A DNA stretch of 64,000 nt from assembly GCA_034401795.1 (NCBI GenBank), contig CM067371.1, positions 81,674,628 through 81,738,627 on the forward strand. Reading direction: 5' to 3'. Each line of letters starts with the position of its first letter. The stretch's first letter is position 1. This DNA comes from Chaetoderma sp. LZ-2023a (lineage: Eukaryota; Mollusca; Caudofoveata; Chaetodermatida; Chaetodermatidae). This document shows positions 14,118 through 25,985 of this stretch, one piece after another. The position numbers and the translations under genes were made by a program. The notes beneath the pieces are model-generated. The model ran no database searches. It was given only the letters and a program-made list of their open reading frames with translations, and was not told the DNA's origin.

Positions 14118-14641
14118 GTCTGGCGTTGTTGTCGAGTGCCATCGGCGCGAGTAGAAGGTAGGCTGATCTGTGGGATCGTTGACAAGGTGCTTTTCATCTT
14201 GCCATGCTTCAATGTCTTCTCCTCGTTTATCAAGTGTTCTGTATCCCCAGCTCTCGCCTGGCTATTAAAGTCTCCCGCAATGAGGAAGTGGCAGTCCGGG
14301 ACCTGGATTGTGTCAAGTGAGAGATTCTTGTCATTAGGGCAATAATAATTGACAATGTCAATCACAGAGTTGCTGGTTGTTACCTTGATTTTGATATATT
14401 ATGCCTCTTCCATAAAGGTTTTGATCTGGCTGGCTTTCACGGTGTTTCGGACCAAGGTGATCAACCCACATTTTTTTCTTCTGCTTCGATCACACCGGAA
14501 AATCTGGTAACCTCTGATCTTAAATGGTTTTCCTTCTTGCAGGTGTGTCTCTTGGATGCAGCAGATATCAATGTTCTTTTCGTACAAGAACTGTTCGAGC
14601 TCTGATTTCTTGTTGGTAACCACTTCTGCGTTCCAGTGCAT
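14057..14641 (-). pseudogene. LINE APE endonuclease N-terminal part
   Basis: Would nick target DNA to prime reverse transcription. Seen on minus: MHWNAEVVTNKKSELEQF, IDICCIQETHLQ (metal-binding Glu), GYQIFRCDRS, LITLVRN, then after a stop near 14400, IVNYYCPNDK and HFLIAGDFNSQ (the GDFN box). A frame change near 14110-14060 links to the SDH box. Order and spacing match APE endonucleases. Confidence 0.8.
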
Positions 14642-14967
14642 GATGTTGATACTGGGTTCTCTTTGGGTTTGGTCTTCTCTTTCGGTTGGTCACTAGCTCT
14701 CCGTCGTCGTCCCCTGGCTCCACAAGACGAGTTGATGGGACCTCCAGTAGCTGAGGGTTGTCTCCTTCGAGGCGTGGAGCCCGGCGCTGCACCTGCCTGG
14801 CGGATCCTCACAGGGCGAGCGCCATTTCGGTTGATTCGATCTCCAAGTGTCATTTCATTAGCGTTGTGCATAATGCTCTGGTTAACACTTCCAAATGTCT
14901 GGATTGACACCCAGTGGGTTACACCCCTGCGCCACGTTGAGGCCGAGCATATGTTCTTAAACAGGGG
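14642..14967 (-). pseudogene. LINE 5' region, basic ORF remnant
   Basis: An open minus frame (15003-14461) passes through basic, Arg/Pro-rich sequence (RRRQPSATGG, ARGRRRRASDQPKEKTKPKE) just before the endonuclease in a different frame. Could be the end of ORF1 or the N-terminal extension of ORF2. I do not recognise a domain. Confidence 0.4.
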
Positions 14968-14978
14968 TTTTGCGGTAT

Positions 14979-16048
<1,070 letters not shown>

Positions 16049-16149
16049 TGTGTGTGTAGCAGAACGATTCTTTTTCTTTGCTGCCAGTTAGTTATCCTAT
16101 AGGAAGCGGGCTAAACTAAGTTGATAGAACTTGTTGCCCAATAGTAGAA

Positions 16150-16346
16150 AGGAGGCGCACTGCACGCAATTCTGATTGGTCGAGAGCAGTCAAGTGACCT
16201 TATGATGTCACACTTCATTGGCATATTAGGCTACGCCCCCTTTTTATGTGGGGGCATGTACTAATATGAAAATGAGGTGTAACGTCTCAGGGTCATGTGA
16301 CCACTCTCGACCAATTACTATTGGTCTGGCTTCCAGTGCACCTCCT
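16150..16346. repeat. ~197-bp foldback element
   Basis: Starts AGGAGGCGCACTG and ends CAGTGCACCTCCT. The arms pair through TTGGTCGAGAG/CTCTCGACCAA and AAGTGACC/GGTCATGTGA to a centre of GCCCCC/GGGGGC near 16235-16255. Same TTGGTCGAGAG phrase as 5121-5226. Confidence 0.75.
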
Positions 16347-16469
16347 ATTTAAAATGTCACATGCAGATTACAAGTTCAAAGAAAGATGCCGAGGTGGTCG
16401 CTGCCGGAGTGAGTCATTTCTTAACTAATCAGAACTGCGTGTATATCGCCTCTACTCTGACAGAGCATA

Positions 16470-16775
16470 CTCATCTAGGATGATTGACAGCTGCATCAGG
16501 TCAGCTGAACCAATTAGAACTGCGCATTTGTCACCTCTAACCCCAGCCCTCCCCTTGGGAAAATTATCTAGACCAGTGTATCAGGGTTAGATGAACCAAT
16601 CAGAGCTGCATGTATATCACCTCTAACCCCCGCCCTCCCTGGGATAATTATCTAGAGTGGTGTATCCGAGTTAGATGAACCAATCAGAGGTGCGCGCAAA
16701 TTGTGCGCAAATTGCCTCCCTCCCCTGGGGATAATTATCTAGACCTATGTATCATGGTCAGATGAACCGAACAGA
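16470..16775. repeat. ~85-bp tandem repeat, four copies
   Basis: GAACCAATCAGAG-type sequence recurs at 16507, 16594, 16677 and 16764, each with ATTATCTAGA and TCACCTCTAACCCC. Confidence 0.85.
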
Positions 16776-17363
16776 GTTGCACTAGTCAGATATATGATAA
16801 TAGTCATCCTAGCTGGTTGGATGTCTACTTCAAGGCTCTCGCTCCTAATGCTTAATGTTGTCTCAGTGAATACTCCTGAGACAATGAAAGTCTTAGTTAT
16901 TCTGCCTGACTGATTAGAAACTTAATGAGTTGCACTTCAAAAGGGTATATTACACAGTCATTGAATGCAGGTCCTAATTAAGTGCAACTGATTAGCTTCA
17001 AATGGGTTAGCCTTTGTAACTTTTTGATGTCAGATATAATGTAGATATCTAGATTATACCTATAGGGTATTGCAGGCGGTATTTAAACAATAGACAATCA
17101 ATATACCGTTTATAAAAATTTTTAATAATAAAAGCAAATTCTAATAAAACAGTAGACAATAACTGCTATAATCTAGCTGAGCCTATGCAATGTAGAACTA
17201 TAAGTATATATATAAATACATGTATAAAGAGTTGATACTTCGTCCTAATGATCATATTTGGATACTGAGCAAGCGTTTCTAGATCATGGCCCTTTACAGT
17301 TGTGATCAACATATCGAAACCTATCTGTCTGTTACTGTAGTTTAGAGTTAATCCCTTAGCTTT

Positions 17364-17954
17364 TCAAACGTTCTTATGGGCCCCAGACTCTCTGTTCATC
17401 TGCTTGTAAGCATAGCTCTTAGGGCCTGTGCTTACAAACCTGGTTATTTCGCAACTGACTGGAATTTCGTCAGTGAAATAACTGAGTCTGTCATTGTAAA
17501 CTGGTATTAGTATGGGTCTATCATCTTTCTGTATATACACGATAGATTCTGTATCATGATAAAGGCAGCTTGTCCCTACAGCCGCTAAACTCTGTAGTAG
17601 GTGGACCCTAACATGACTGATTATGAATGCCACAATTACAACGTTCATATGATAATCTTTAGGGATGAAATCACCTTTTTAATAGCACATTAATAGAGTG
17701 TTATCGTTGCACATGCTGATATCCTTAACAATTAGCTGGCTATCCATTAGCAGTGCCAACATGTGCTCATAGGTGATGACGTATTCGTGCTTATGATACA
17801 GGTTTAGAACAAAGTATCCCAATAAAGAATTCAAGACCTGTTTCGCCAGGGTTTTAAAACCCCTATTCTTGATAATAGCCTCTTCACTTAACTTAATACA
17901 CTCCTGCTCAAAATACTCCTGAATATATGTGCTCTTGAGCTCGTCTGTAATCAC
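17364..17954 (-). pseudogene. PolB palm motifs B and C
   Basis: Two frames: 17954-17679 with GFKTLAKQVLNSLLGYF (motif B) and 17648-17364 with NVVIVAFIISHVRVHLLQSL, YHDTESIVYI (motif C) and FVSTGPKSYAYK. The stop between them splits the palm. C-terminal sequence KGLTLNYSNRQ continues below 17364 to about 17220. Confidence 0.85.
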
Positions 17955-18209
17955 ATCCTCAGGATAGCCTGATGCTTCCTGTTTCGTTGTTAAGAAGTTA
18001 TCGATGTATGCTCGGAAAAGATCATCTGTAGGTTTTTCTTAGTGCCATATCTCTAAGATGCGATACCCACAACGTACAGCCTCCATCTACTCCACATAAG
18101 TTCATATGCCATACAGAGCACATTCGCTATTGTCTTGAGGATATTCAGTGATCTGCAAATCATTAGCGAATTTACTACATAGATGGAAGAACAACCGTCC
18201 ATTACACCC

Positions 18210-18530
18210 TTATGGGAGTACAGTAAAGAATAAATCCTTAGGTGGTAAACAAATGCATTTTATGAGACCGAAGTAGGATACAAGATCCTCTATCGGTTTA
18301 AAATCTCTAATGGTTTCCGATGGTACGCCTAGAGGATACGGTTGAGTCTTACATAAATAAGGATATAGTGAGGTGATATCCATGTATGCTATATACTCGT
18401 TGGTAGCAGCGCCGTGATGCAAATATACAGCATTGGTGTGCCCACCACAGAGAGCGCTACAGGCTATAAGCAGGGTGTAGTAGGCTTTGGTCTTGAGAAA
18501 GTCATCGATGCTAGGGTCGCTAAGTCTCAT
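18210..18530 (-). pseudogene. PolB palm motif A
   Basis: Frame has FLKTKAYYTLLIACSALCGG, then IAYMDITSLYPYL (motif A, metal-binding Asp) and TQPYPLGVP. Downstream frames (18200-17960) continue with recognisable YRILEIWH and FLTTKQEASGYPEDV in other phases. Confidence 0.85.
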
Positions 18531-19226
18531 TGCTTTAAAATCATAACCTCACATTTCGATCACCTTTAGACCTTGCGGTCTAAGCTCTCAAGCTTTAGAA
18601 AGTCTTCTGATAAGATTCTTCCAGAATTAAATTAGGCTTACAAATGCTCGAGTGATAGACTACATCATCAGTAGACATTTTGGACATGCATGTACATAGC
18701 ATCCATAATACTCGAAGTACTCCCCCGTGTCAGGGCAGTAACTGTTGAGCGATCTACCGAGTGCTTGCAGCTCACCTCCGGTTAGAGCATGCTGAATGCA
18801 TATGTTTAATGAATGACCTAAGTAATCCATCTACTTGGTGGCTTCTACAGAGTAACGTTTCTTGCTACATACATAAATGTACCCTCTAACAGTTGGAGCT
18901 ACAAGTTTATGGTCATTTAAGTAGTTTGCCCTAACTACCTTAATTATGCTAACGTCATTGAAGATATGAATGGGGTATCGTCGTTTCCTTAATGGCCATT
19001 TTGCAAAACCTACTGCAGGCCATGCATAGCCTATCTACATCGGCTCTATAGTAGAGTTCCATAACTCTACTTGAAAAATTGAAAACCCATCTTTCATACC
19101 AGGTTTCAAACTCTTGATGCCCTGATACTGACATTCACATACTGTCAGCGCCATAGCCGGTGATAGGCAGATAGATGCCTGCATAATTAAAGTATTTGTT
19201 ACTGTCTAGGAGATAAGGAAAAATCC

Positions 19227-19643
19227 TTACTCATTAGGTAGATCGAATATGGCTGGCAGCTGTCTCAGTTGAAACGGTAGAAATGCTAAGCTGTCCTTAA
19301 AATGAAGGACTGATATTTTTAGATACACTCCCTTGTTACCGTTCATAATTATGCCATCGGGCTTAACCTGAGTGTTTTTAAATAGCCATTCCATCACTAG
19401 ATGTAAGTTAAATCTCTGGCTGTTATGAGTGATAGGTATGTAATCGCGAAAGTGTAAAACATTTTTGGAGCGTCTACTCTTTTTAGATGCTTTTGTTGCT
19501 AGCAACCATTTCATAAAATTGGTTAGAGCATTCACGCCTTCCAGGATAACCTCTCTATGCATATGTTCGCATACAGTACGTTCATTCGATGGCAGTTTAC
19601 AGATACAAACTGAGCACGCTAGCTGTGCTACAACATAGATCAC
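19227..19643 (-). pseudogene. PolB exonuclease domain fragment
   Basis: Shows THNSQRFNLHLVMEWL (ExoII-like region; His-Asn-Ser-x-x-Phe-Asn/Asp) and LHFKDSLAFLPFQLRQLP, the sequence after it typical of Polinton exonucleases. Between 19226 and 18531, pieces GGELQALGRSL, YFEYYGCYVHACPKC and ELRPQGLKVIEM continue the gene in several frames. Confidence 0.8.
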
Positions 19644-19717
19644 CTTGTGACGCTTTGTAGCTTGATTAGTTCCAAAATCATAAAAAATGAAGCGCTGAGA
19701 CCTGTCATGATCCAGCT

Positions 19718-20366
19718 CTATACACGAGCCCTACGCTTCTCAGGTAAACTCATGCCCTCTTCAGAATAAGGTTTCGTATAACAGACATGGTTGTATAACT
19801 GAACTTCACCCTTACAGGTAATACATTTTCCCTCTCCGCAATAATGGTTAGGGTCAATCCCTGTAGAAGGAGAAGGATGAATAATCTTGTGACACGTCTT
19901 ACATGCCTTAGCATTTGCACACGTCTTCAAGCTAATATGGTTGTTATAGCACAGATCACCTTTAAACCATCTAGAGCAAGTCGAGTAGAAACGGTTAGAA
20001 ATCTAAATAAAGAGGTGTCCGCTTACACAAATGACAACATTGAATGCAAGACTGCTTGTCATGTTACACATAAGCCATGTCACACAGGTCACAGTAATAA
20101 CTGCAATTGAATAGACCCTTAGCGCTATGTATGTAGGAGTAATGGTCATCGTACAAATAAAGGGTTAGAATCTGGGTACACACATCAGCACCCCTGTATA
20201 TACAGTGCCTGCAGGCCTTATCAGTAGGTACACCCACCTGCCTGTGTAGCTCTTCAGCCTTAATTCGTTGATAGTTATTAGCAGCAAATCCCCCAGGTAT
20301 TGCTCTAGGTCTGCGACACAGCTTATCATGATCGCAATGCGGCACAGTTGAGTCTAAATAACCCAA
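19718..20366 (-). pseudogene. PolB cysteine-rich region
   Basis: Block 20366-20064 has CRHCIYRGADVC and CSYYCDLC; block 19930-19718 has CKTCHKI, YCGEGKCITCKGE and HVCY. The paired CxxC/H pattern resembles the zinc-binding insert before the exonuclease in Polinton polymerases. Split by at least two frame changes. Confidence 0.7.
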
Positions 20367-20488
20367 ACCGATGACAATGCATCAAGCCGTGCATAAGTTA
20401 TCACTGTTACGAAATGTTGTACAACATTTATTCAAGTTTCGAGGGTCTAATCCTCTAGATATAATTTGGCAAGATTTTGATTGCCTCT

Positions 20489-20713
20489 TTATCCCTTGGA
20501 CATCTTGACATGAAATATGTCCATAGTAAACTCCCCATCGAGACAAACATCTTCGTTGGATTGACTGACTTCTGATATATCCTTAGTAACCATATCGGCA
20601 ATCAAATTCTGCTTGTTCAAATACCATGTGAACTCTGTCTGAAACGTTGACCAGATTTTCAGATAGAATTTTCTCATTCTTAAGTTCGAAATTCTTTCAA
20701 AGTGCGTGGCCAC
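20489..20713 (-). pseudogene. PolB N-terminal block
   Basis: 74 open codons, FERISNLRMRKFYLKIWSTF and LDGEFTMDIFHVKMSKG. Position directly 5' of the Cys-rich block and sequence style suggest the polymerase N-terminus; the first Met at 20713 may or may not be the true start. Confidence 0.5.
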
Positions 20714-22061
20714 ATTCTATTCTGACAAAATTAAGCTTGTACTCCACATTTTGATTAAAACGTGTTTGGGGGAATTCTCGTGGTGCCCCACACATTATGC
20801 ACCACTTCCGACACTTAAGAATGGCCATCTTTACATTTGCAGTGGACCCTAACTAAAATCCTACCATCAAACCTTTTGTACTCAATTGTATGATTAAATG
20901 TCACTGGGCTCCCGGACTAAAAGTGCTACACAACATGCTGCGAGGGCAACGATGCACTAACAACCCCACAATTTTTTCCACATGTTGGTGTTCATTGAGA
21001 TAGCTACCACAAGTAGTGTTGCTAAAATCCTGAACCAAATACTATAAAGAGTATGGCGCTAGAGTTATAGATTTAATAGACTAAAATATACTGATCTACT
21101 ACTGCACATCCTCTACTACGACTATTATTGCATCACATCTCCTGCTAATTCTGAGCATTAACATTCTGTTAGAATTACTTGTTAATAGTTTTAAGTAAAC
21201 TAATTAGCATTTTAACAGTTTGTTATATTTTATCTATGGTGTAGAGGATAAATTTTTAATATAATCTCCTTCGCTCTAATGACCTAAATAGACTGTTGCC
21301 ATTTGGTTTGGTGACTGGAAATTACCTTCTGTAGGAAATTACCGTCAGTATGTTTTCGTTTGCTTCCTCATCAATAACATCGTGAATGTCTGGTGAAATG
21401 TTGCTGTCTTCCGCAATAAACTAGTGCACCTTTCTATCCATGCACGGCAAGGCAGGCCCTCCCTGCATTAGGCTCCAGGTGACACACACTTCCCTCTAAG
21501 GCGATAGTAGCCTATTTCCAAATATTGCATGCTGTGTTTGAATGCCATTCTATCAGGGTCTCCTGCCAATATCATATCTTTGACGTTTTTCATTTTCATG
21601 CCCTTTGTAGCTCACTATCATTATCATCATCAACGTTAGCTGCATGTGTTTCATGATTGCTATCAGTCAAGTCAGGCAAATCGTCGTCACTGTCTATGAC
21701 CATTGCTGATTGCCTTTCAGAGACTCTCTGTAGTAAAATATAATAAAACTTATGACAACATCTTATTAAAACAAAGCTGTGGCTTAGTTGTTGCAAGAGG
21801 CAATATTACAACATTTTGCAGAATAACTATAACCTAATTTTTAGAGCTACGTCATAAACACAAATCTCCAAGATATTAAATCTTGGAGGTCATGGACATT
21901 TTTTGGCAGTGTATAGAAATCATTTGCAGTCTTTTGTGGGGACATTTTGACTGAAAATCGTTGTTTCATTGCTATACCAGACCTGTACTAAATATTAGCA
22001 ATATGCATATCTAGATTCCTGTCCAATTATCCATGTAAAATCATCTGTTTTCTGTACTCAG
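20714..22061. other. Intergenic, one weak acidic exon candidate
   Basis: On minus, 21735-21594 encodes SDDDLPDLTDSNHE and DVDDDNDSE-like acidic sequence preceded by TTTACTACAG, an acceptor-like site. Nothing else supports an exon. The remainder shows no feature. Confidence 0.25.
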
Positions 22062-22305
22062 GGAGTTTATAATAAGCTGGAGATTGCAGGCAAAAAGAAG
22101 GGCTGTGAAAAGGTGAAGGCATGGGCTAGGTCGTTGAGCAATCACTTATATTGGTGTGCTGCTAGCAGCAATGGGGATGGCGAGCTTGTTCAACAGAAGT
22201 GGCTTTCAATCTTAAATCATGTCACTGATGTTCAGGATGGACATGGTGACAGATTTGAAAGATGTGAAAATGAGCAACTTGATGATCGTGACTGGATGAA
22301 GACAG
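22062..22305 (+). CDS. Exon of a conserved metazoan protein of unknown function
   Basis: Bounded by TTTTCTGTACTCAG and GTATGC splice signals; 81 codons plus one base open throughout. Encodes GVYNKLEIAGKKKGCEKVKAW, SLSNHLYWCAASSNGDGELV, QKWLSILNHVTDVQDGHGD and FERC. The NHLYWC..S..GDGE..xKW..xxNHV pattern, followed by HG, is that of a large family of fish and invertebrate proteins that often start with a THAP finger; many may be domesticated or live transposon proteins. Function unknown. Upstream exons were not found in the window. Confidence 0.6.
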
Positions 22306-22667
22306 GTATGCTAAATAACACACTGCCCATCGTTAAATAGGCCTGACACTTACGTGATAAATTAAGATCACTAACAGGAATTATACCTCAATAAAATGCA
22401 AAAAAACGTCTGTATTAAATTGTAAGAATTTGACAAATTAGTCATGGCTTTTAACACGCTATAAAATTCAAGGTATGAAAAAACGTGTTACGATTTTGGT
22501 CTCAAAGGTGATGGTGACTAAATTAAAATTGGCGCACTAGTTTTTGAAACAACTTTAACTTGTGAAACTGTCTTCTAATAATCTTTGTAGATGGTGCATT
22601 TTTCTCCGAGTCTTAAAATAATTAACAATGTTCGTGTAACATTTCACCGGTTTCAAACCTTACTCAG

Positions 22668-22821
22668 AACTGGAGGCAGTTGTGAAAGGTAGAATGCTAG
22701 TGAAAGACATAAAGCAATTGTCTCCCGCTGAACAAACCGATGCACTAGAGTCATTTCACAAGTTGATTTGTTGTTTTGCATCAAAGTTTGTTCACTACTT
22801 CCATGCTCAAATGGAGGCATG
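22668..22821 (+). CDS. Next exon of the same gene
   Basis: Acceptor AACCTTACTCAG, donor GTAAGT. Joined in phase 1 to the previous exon it reads ELEAVVKGRMLVKDIKQLSP, ALESFHKLICCFASKFVH and AQMEA. The LxKDIxxLSP...LESFHxLIxxFAxK order is the continuation expected for this family. Confidence 0.6.
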
Positions 22822-23567
22822 GTAAGTTTTTTCAAACAAACTAAGCAGGGATGCTGCTGAATATTTTGTGAATCATTTGAGTAAGATTTAATGCCATACT
22901 ATTTTAGACAAAATTACAACAATGGAAGGGCAGGAACAGTTTTCCAAATTGCTCTATTGATAAACAGATATTAGAAATAGTGTCTTGCATAGTCATTCAG
23001 CGTCAAACATTAATTAAAAATAAGCTGCCAACTAAATAGAGTTATACAAATACGTGTAGGCAATTCAAATGTACTAATCTTTGTGTCCTGGACATATACC
23101 ATTTATGTGACATGGTTATCCAAAATATGTAAATAAAAGAATTCGGAAAATCTGACCACTTTCAGGGCTTTAGATTTACCTCATTTGGGTACACCACCTA
23201 CATGTGTCTGGTCCGGGATCCATCACTGCTCATAGAAACTAGAGAATTTAGAAATCTGAGCGATTGATTTTGAGCCATTTTAGTTTTAATAGAATTATAA
23301 GACCTCTGAATGGCCATAACATGTCACAGCATCCATCTCTGAGTATTTAATTGACTAAATCAGTTAATTAGTGTTCATAGCAGCCAGTAGGATTTGAATT
23401 TGGGCTCACTAACATGGGCGGATTTCATTTGGGCATGACTTGTAATGTCATAGCTAAGGGGTAAATCTAAAGCCCTGACTTTTTAGTGACAAAACTGGGA
23501 TGGTTAGCCTCTGCAAACTCTGGTTGCCAACAATATGTATTGTCAACATTTTGTTTGCACTTAAAAG

Positions 23568-23722
23568 CTATCTCATATTTCACATTAAATTTGGCTGCTC
23601 TCCATTTCAATGAGAATACCCGCAGGTATCAGGCTGTTACAAAAGAAGGAAAACCACAATGTACTATTTCATTTCCAAAGGGCAGGAAAGGAGGAGGAGT
23701 AGCTAAAGAGGTCAAGACCTGA
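23568..23722 (+). CDS. Third exon of the same gene
   Basis: Reads LNLAALHFNENTRRYQAVTK and PQCTISFPKGRKGG, matching the LAALHxNENxxRxQAxTKxGKPxxxxxFPKxxKG block of the family. The acceptor at 23567 is one base out of phase with the donor at 22821, so either a different splice site is used or there is a one-base indel. The donor is unclear (AAAGAG|GTCAAG possible). Confidence 0.5.
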
Positions 23723-24316
23723 CAGACGTTCAGTAAGGATAGCTAAATCTATTTATAAGAAATTTTACGTTAAGTAGTTATTGTCTTTAAGATGGATGAT
23801 TCTGAATGTACCTACCCGAAAATAATTGTCATCTAGTAATGTTAAATTATTATTTATGTGGCAATATAAATCATGATCATTTTGGTACAATTAAGTACAA
23901 TTTAAGTGATATTATGTACATGTAAGTGGTAATTTATTGTGCACCATGAAAATTAGTCAGTTGGTGTGAGGTTAAGCAGACCGTATCATATACTTTTACC
24001 ATGATTTTCTGCTACATGTACTTACATGTATCATGGCATCTATATACATGTGTATATCAGTGAGTTCAACACTTTAATTATTTGTAATACATGTAAGACA
24101 TGGTCTCTTGCCTGGCACAAAAATCCAGAAAACTGGAAATCTGCTCATTTCATAGACCACACAGCGCATAATTTCATGGAATTGTCAAATACTCCATTTT
24201 CAAGAATTATAAAGAATGTCTCCATCAGACAGAAGAAAAGCAAACCTATAGATTGGACAACCCTTTCCCCATCAAATTCCTGAATGAGTAAATTCCTTCT
24301 ATGTATAGCTTATTCT

Positions 24317-24392
24317 AGTGAATATTTTGAAATTAATGACTGCAAACCATTCAGCAACGGCTTCCAGTCAAATTATTTTCAAAACATTGAAG
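24317..24392. repeat. FB-A foldback copy, diverged
   Basis: GAATATTTTGAAATTAATGA on the left pairs imperfectly with CAGTCAAATTATTTTCAAAA on the right. Confidence 0.55.
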
Positions 24393-24495
24393 TTTTCAAG
24401 GATGGGTGCCTTGAAAATGAGATATGGGGACTTTATCGATGAAAGGGTTAAGACTGAATAAAGACATAGCTTAATTTGTGTGCCTTTATTCCCAG

Positions 24496-24680
24496 ACTAT
24501 GTAGACAAACTGATCAGTGAGGTACTCGAAAGGTACGTCAACAAATGCTACTCAAAAGCTTATGTAGCATAGGCATTAGAACCTATACGACCAGTTCCGC
24601 TTGCACAAAGTACACCAATAAAACCTCATTTGAGTAAAGATGATATTGTAAAATCTCATGTTGCTAGATTTAATCGTTAA
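24496..24680 (+). pseudogene. Last exon of the same gene, one in-frame stop
   Basis: Acceptor TTTATTCCCAG. Reads YVDKLISEVLERYVNKC, then a TAG at 24570-24572, then ALEPIRPVPLAQSTPIKP and KEDI-like DDIVKSHVARFNR with stop TAA. The HxxRF ending is typical of the family's C-terminus. The nonsense codon suggests the copy is dead or the stop is read through; a sequencing error is also possible. Confidence 0.5.
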
Positions 24681-24712
24681 TCACAATCTGTCCATGGCAC
24701 ACATTTTGCTTA

Positions 24713-25985
24713 GTGAATGTCCATATGCAGGCCAAGAAGACACTCTTTAAAGAATTGCTAATTGAATGACTGGTCATTTGCCGAGTCAGCCATTCAGGTG
24801 GTAAATTAAAAAAAATTGTCGTCACTTGGCTGGCAAATAAAGATTCAATAGCCAAGGTTTCGTATCAGTTTTTACTTACAGTCAAGGAAGTACTAATGAG
24901 CATATTTTGTACCTGAAAATGAGTATGAATTATTAATATTATGTATATGACATCAGAATTCGCCCTCTATTGGTCACGATTTGTGATGAAAATCTGAATC
25001 GTGAATGTCCATTTGCACGCCAAGGAGACAATTAAAAAAAATTTACTACTTGAATGACTGGCTCATTTACCGAGTCAGTCATTCAGGTGGTAAATCTTAA
25101 AAAATTACCGCTTGTCGGCAAATAGAGATTCACTAACCACGAAGTGGTATTACAGTTTTTACTTTCAGTCAAGGAAGTACTAGTGAGCATATTTTGTACA
25201 TAAAAATGAGTATGAATTATTGATATTCTGTATATGGCATCAGAGTTCGCCATCTATTGGCCACGATTTGGGATGAAAATCTGAAATTTGATTCGTGAAT
25301 GTCTATTTGCATGCCAATGAGACAATTTTTGAAAATTTACTACTTGAATAGCTGGCTCATTTACCGAGTCAGTCATTCAGGTGGTAAATTTTCAAAAATT
25401 ATCTCTTTGCCCGCAAATAGAGATTCACTAACCACGATTTGGTATCAGAGTTTTTACTTACTGTCAAGGAAGTACTAATGAGCATATTTTGTACATAAAA
25501 ATGAGTATGAATTATTAATATTATGTATATGACATCAGAGTTCACCCTCTATTGGCCACGATTTGTGATGAAAATCTGAAATTTGATTCGTGAATGTCCA
25601 TTTGCAGGCCAAGCAGACAATTTTTAAAATGTTACTACTTGAATGACTGGCTCATTTACCGAGTCAGTCATTGAGGTGGTAAATCTTCAAAAATTGTCTC
25701 TTGTCGGCAAATAGAGATTCACTAACCACGATTTGGTATGAGAGTTTTTACTTACAGTCAAGAAAGTACTAATGAGCATATTTTGTACATAAAAATGAGT
25801 ATGAATTATTGATATTATGTATATGACATCAGAGTTCACCCTCTATTGGCCACGATTTCCGATGAAAATCTGAATCGTGAATGTCCATTTGCATGCTGAG
25901 GAGGCGATTTTTGAAAATTTACTACTAGAATGACTGGCTCATTTACCGAGTCAGTCAGTCAGGTGGTAAATTTTCAAAAGTTTTC
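24713..25985. repeat. Five tandem copies of a ~290-bp palindrome-bearing unit
   Basis: GTGAATGT starts at 24713, 25001, 25295, 25590 and 25877: units of 288, 294, 295 and 287 bp. Each has an imperfect hairpin (TTTACTACTTGAATGACTGG / TCAGTCATTCAGGTGGTAAA) and a constant spacer with ACTTACAGTCAAGGAAGTAC and ATGAGCATATTTTGTAC. The hairpin is a relative of the palindrome at 707-844. The last copy is cut at about 25977-25985, where the inverted duplication of the next element begins. Confidence 0.9.

Larger units (their letters stand above)
11811..14967 (-). mobile_element. RNase H-type LINE, full ends, RT core deleted
   Basis: Flanked by an 11-bp direct repeat TTTTGCGGTAT (11800-11810 and 14968-14978). 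The 3' end, read on minus, is an (AAG)n tail (11811-11832). From 14967 to 11811 it carries endonuclease pieces, a linker, a short RT C-terminal scrap, then RNase H and a zinc motif, the order of I/Nimb-type LINEs. The RT palm is missing, so length is only 3.16 kb. Confidence 0.8.
17220..20713 (-). pseudogene. Polinton (Maverick) DNA polymerase B, decayed
   Basis: Family B, protein-primed type polymerase that copies the Polinton genome. Reading minus from 20713: N-terminal block, Cys-rich zinc-like region, 3'-5' exonuclease, then palm motifs A (YMDITSLYP), B (KTLAKQVLNSLLG) and C (YHDTES), and a C-terminal FVSTGPKSYAYK plus KGLTLNY box. At least ten stops or frame changes break it, so no product is expected. 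Motif C has DTES where DTDS is usual. Family members are over 1,000 residues; the 3.5 kb here matches the full gene. No integrase, ATPase or capsid gene is found next to it (15-22 kb), so it appears to be an isolated piece. Confidence 0.88.
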
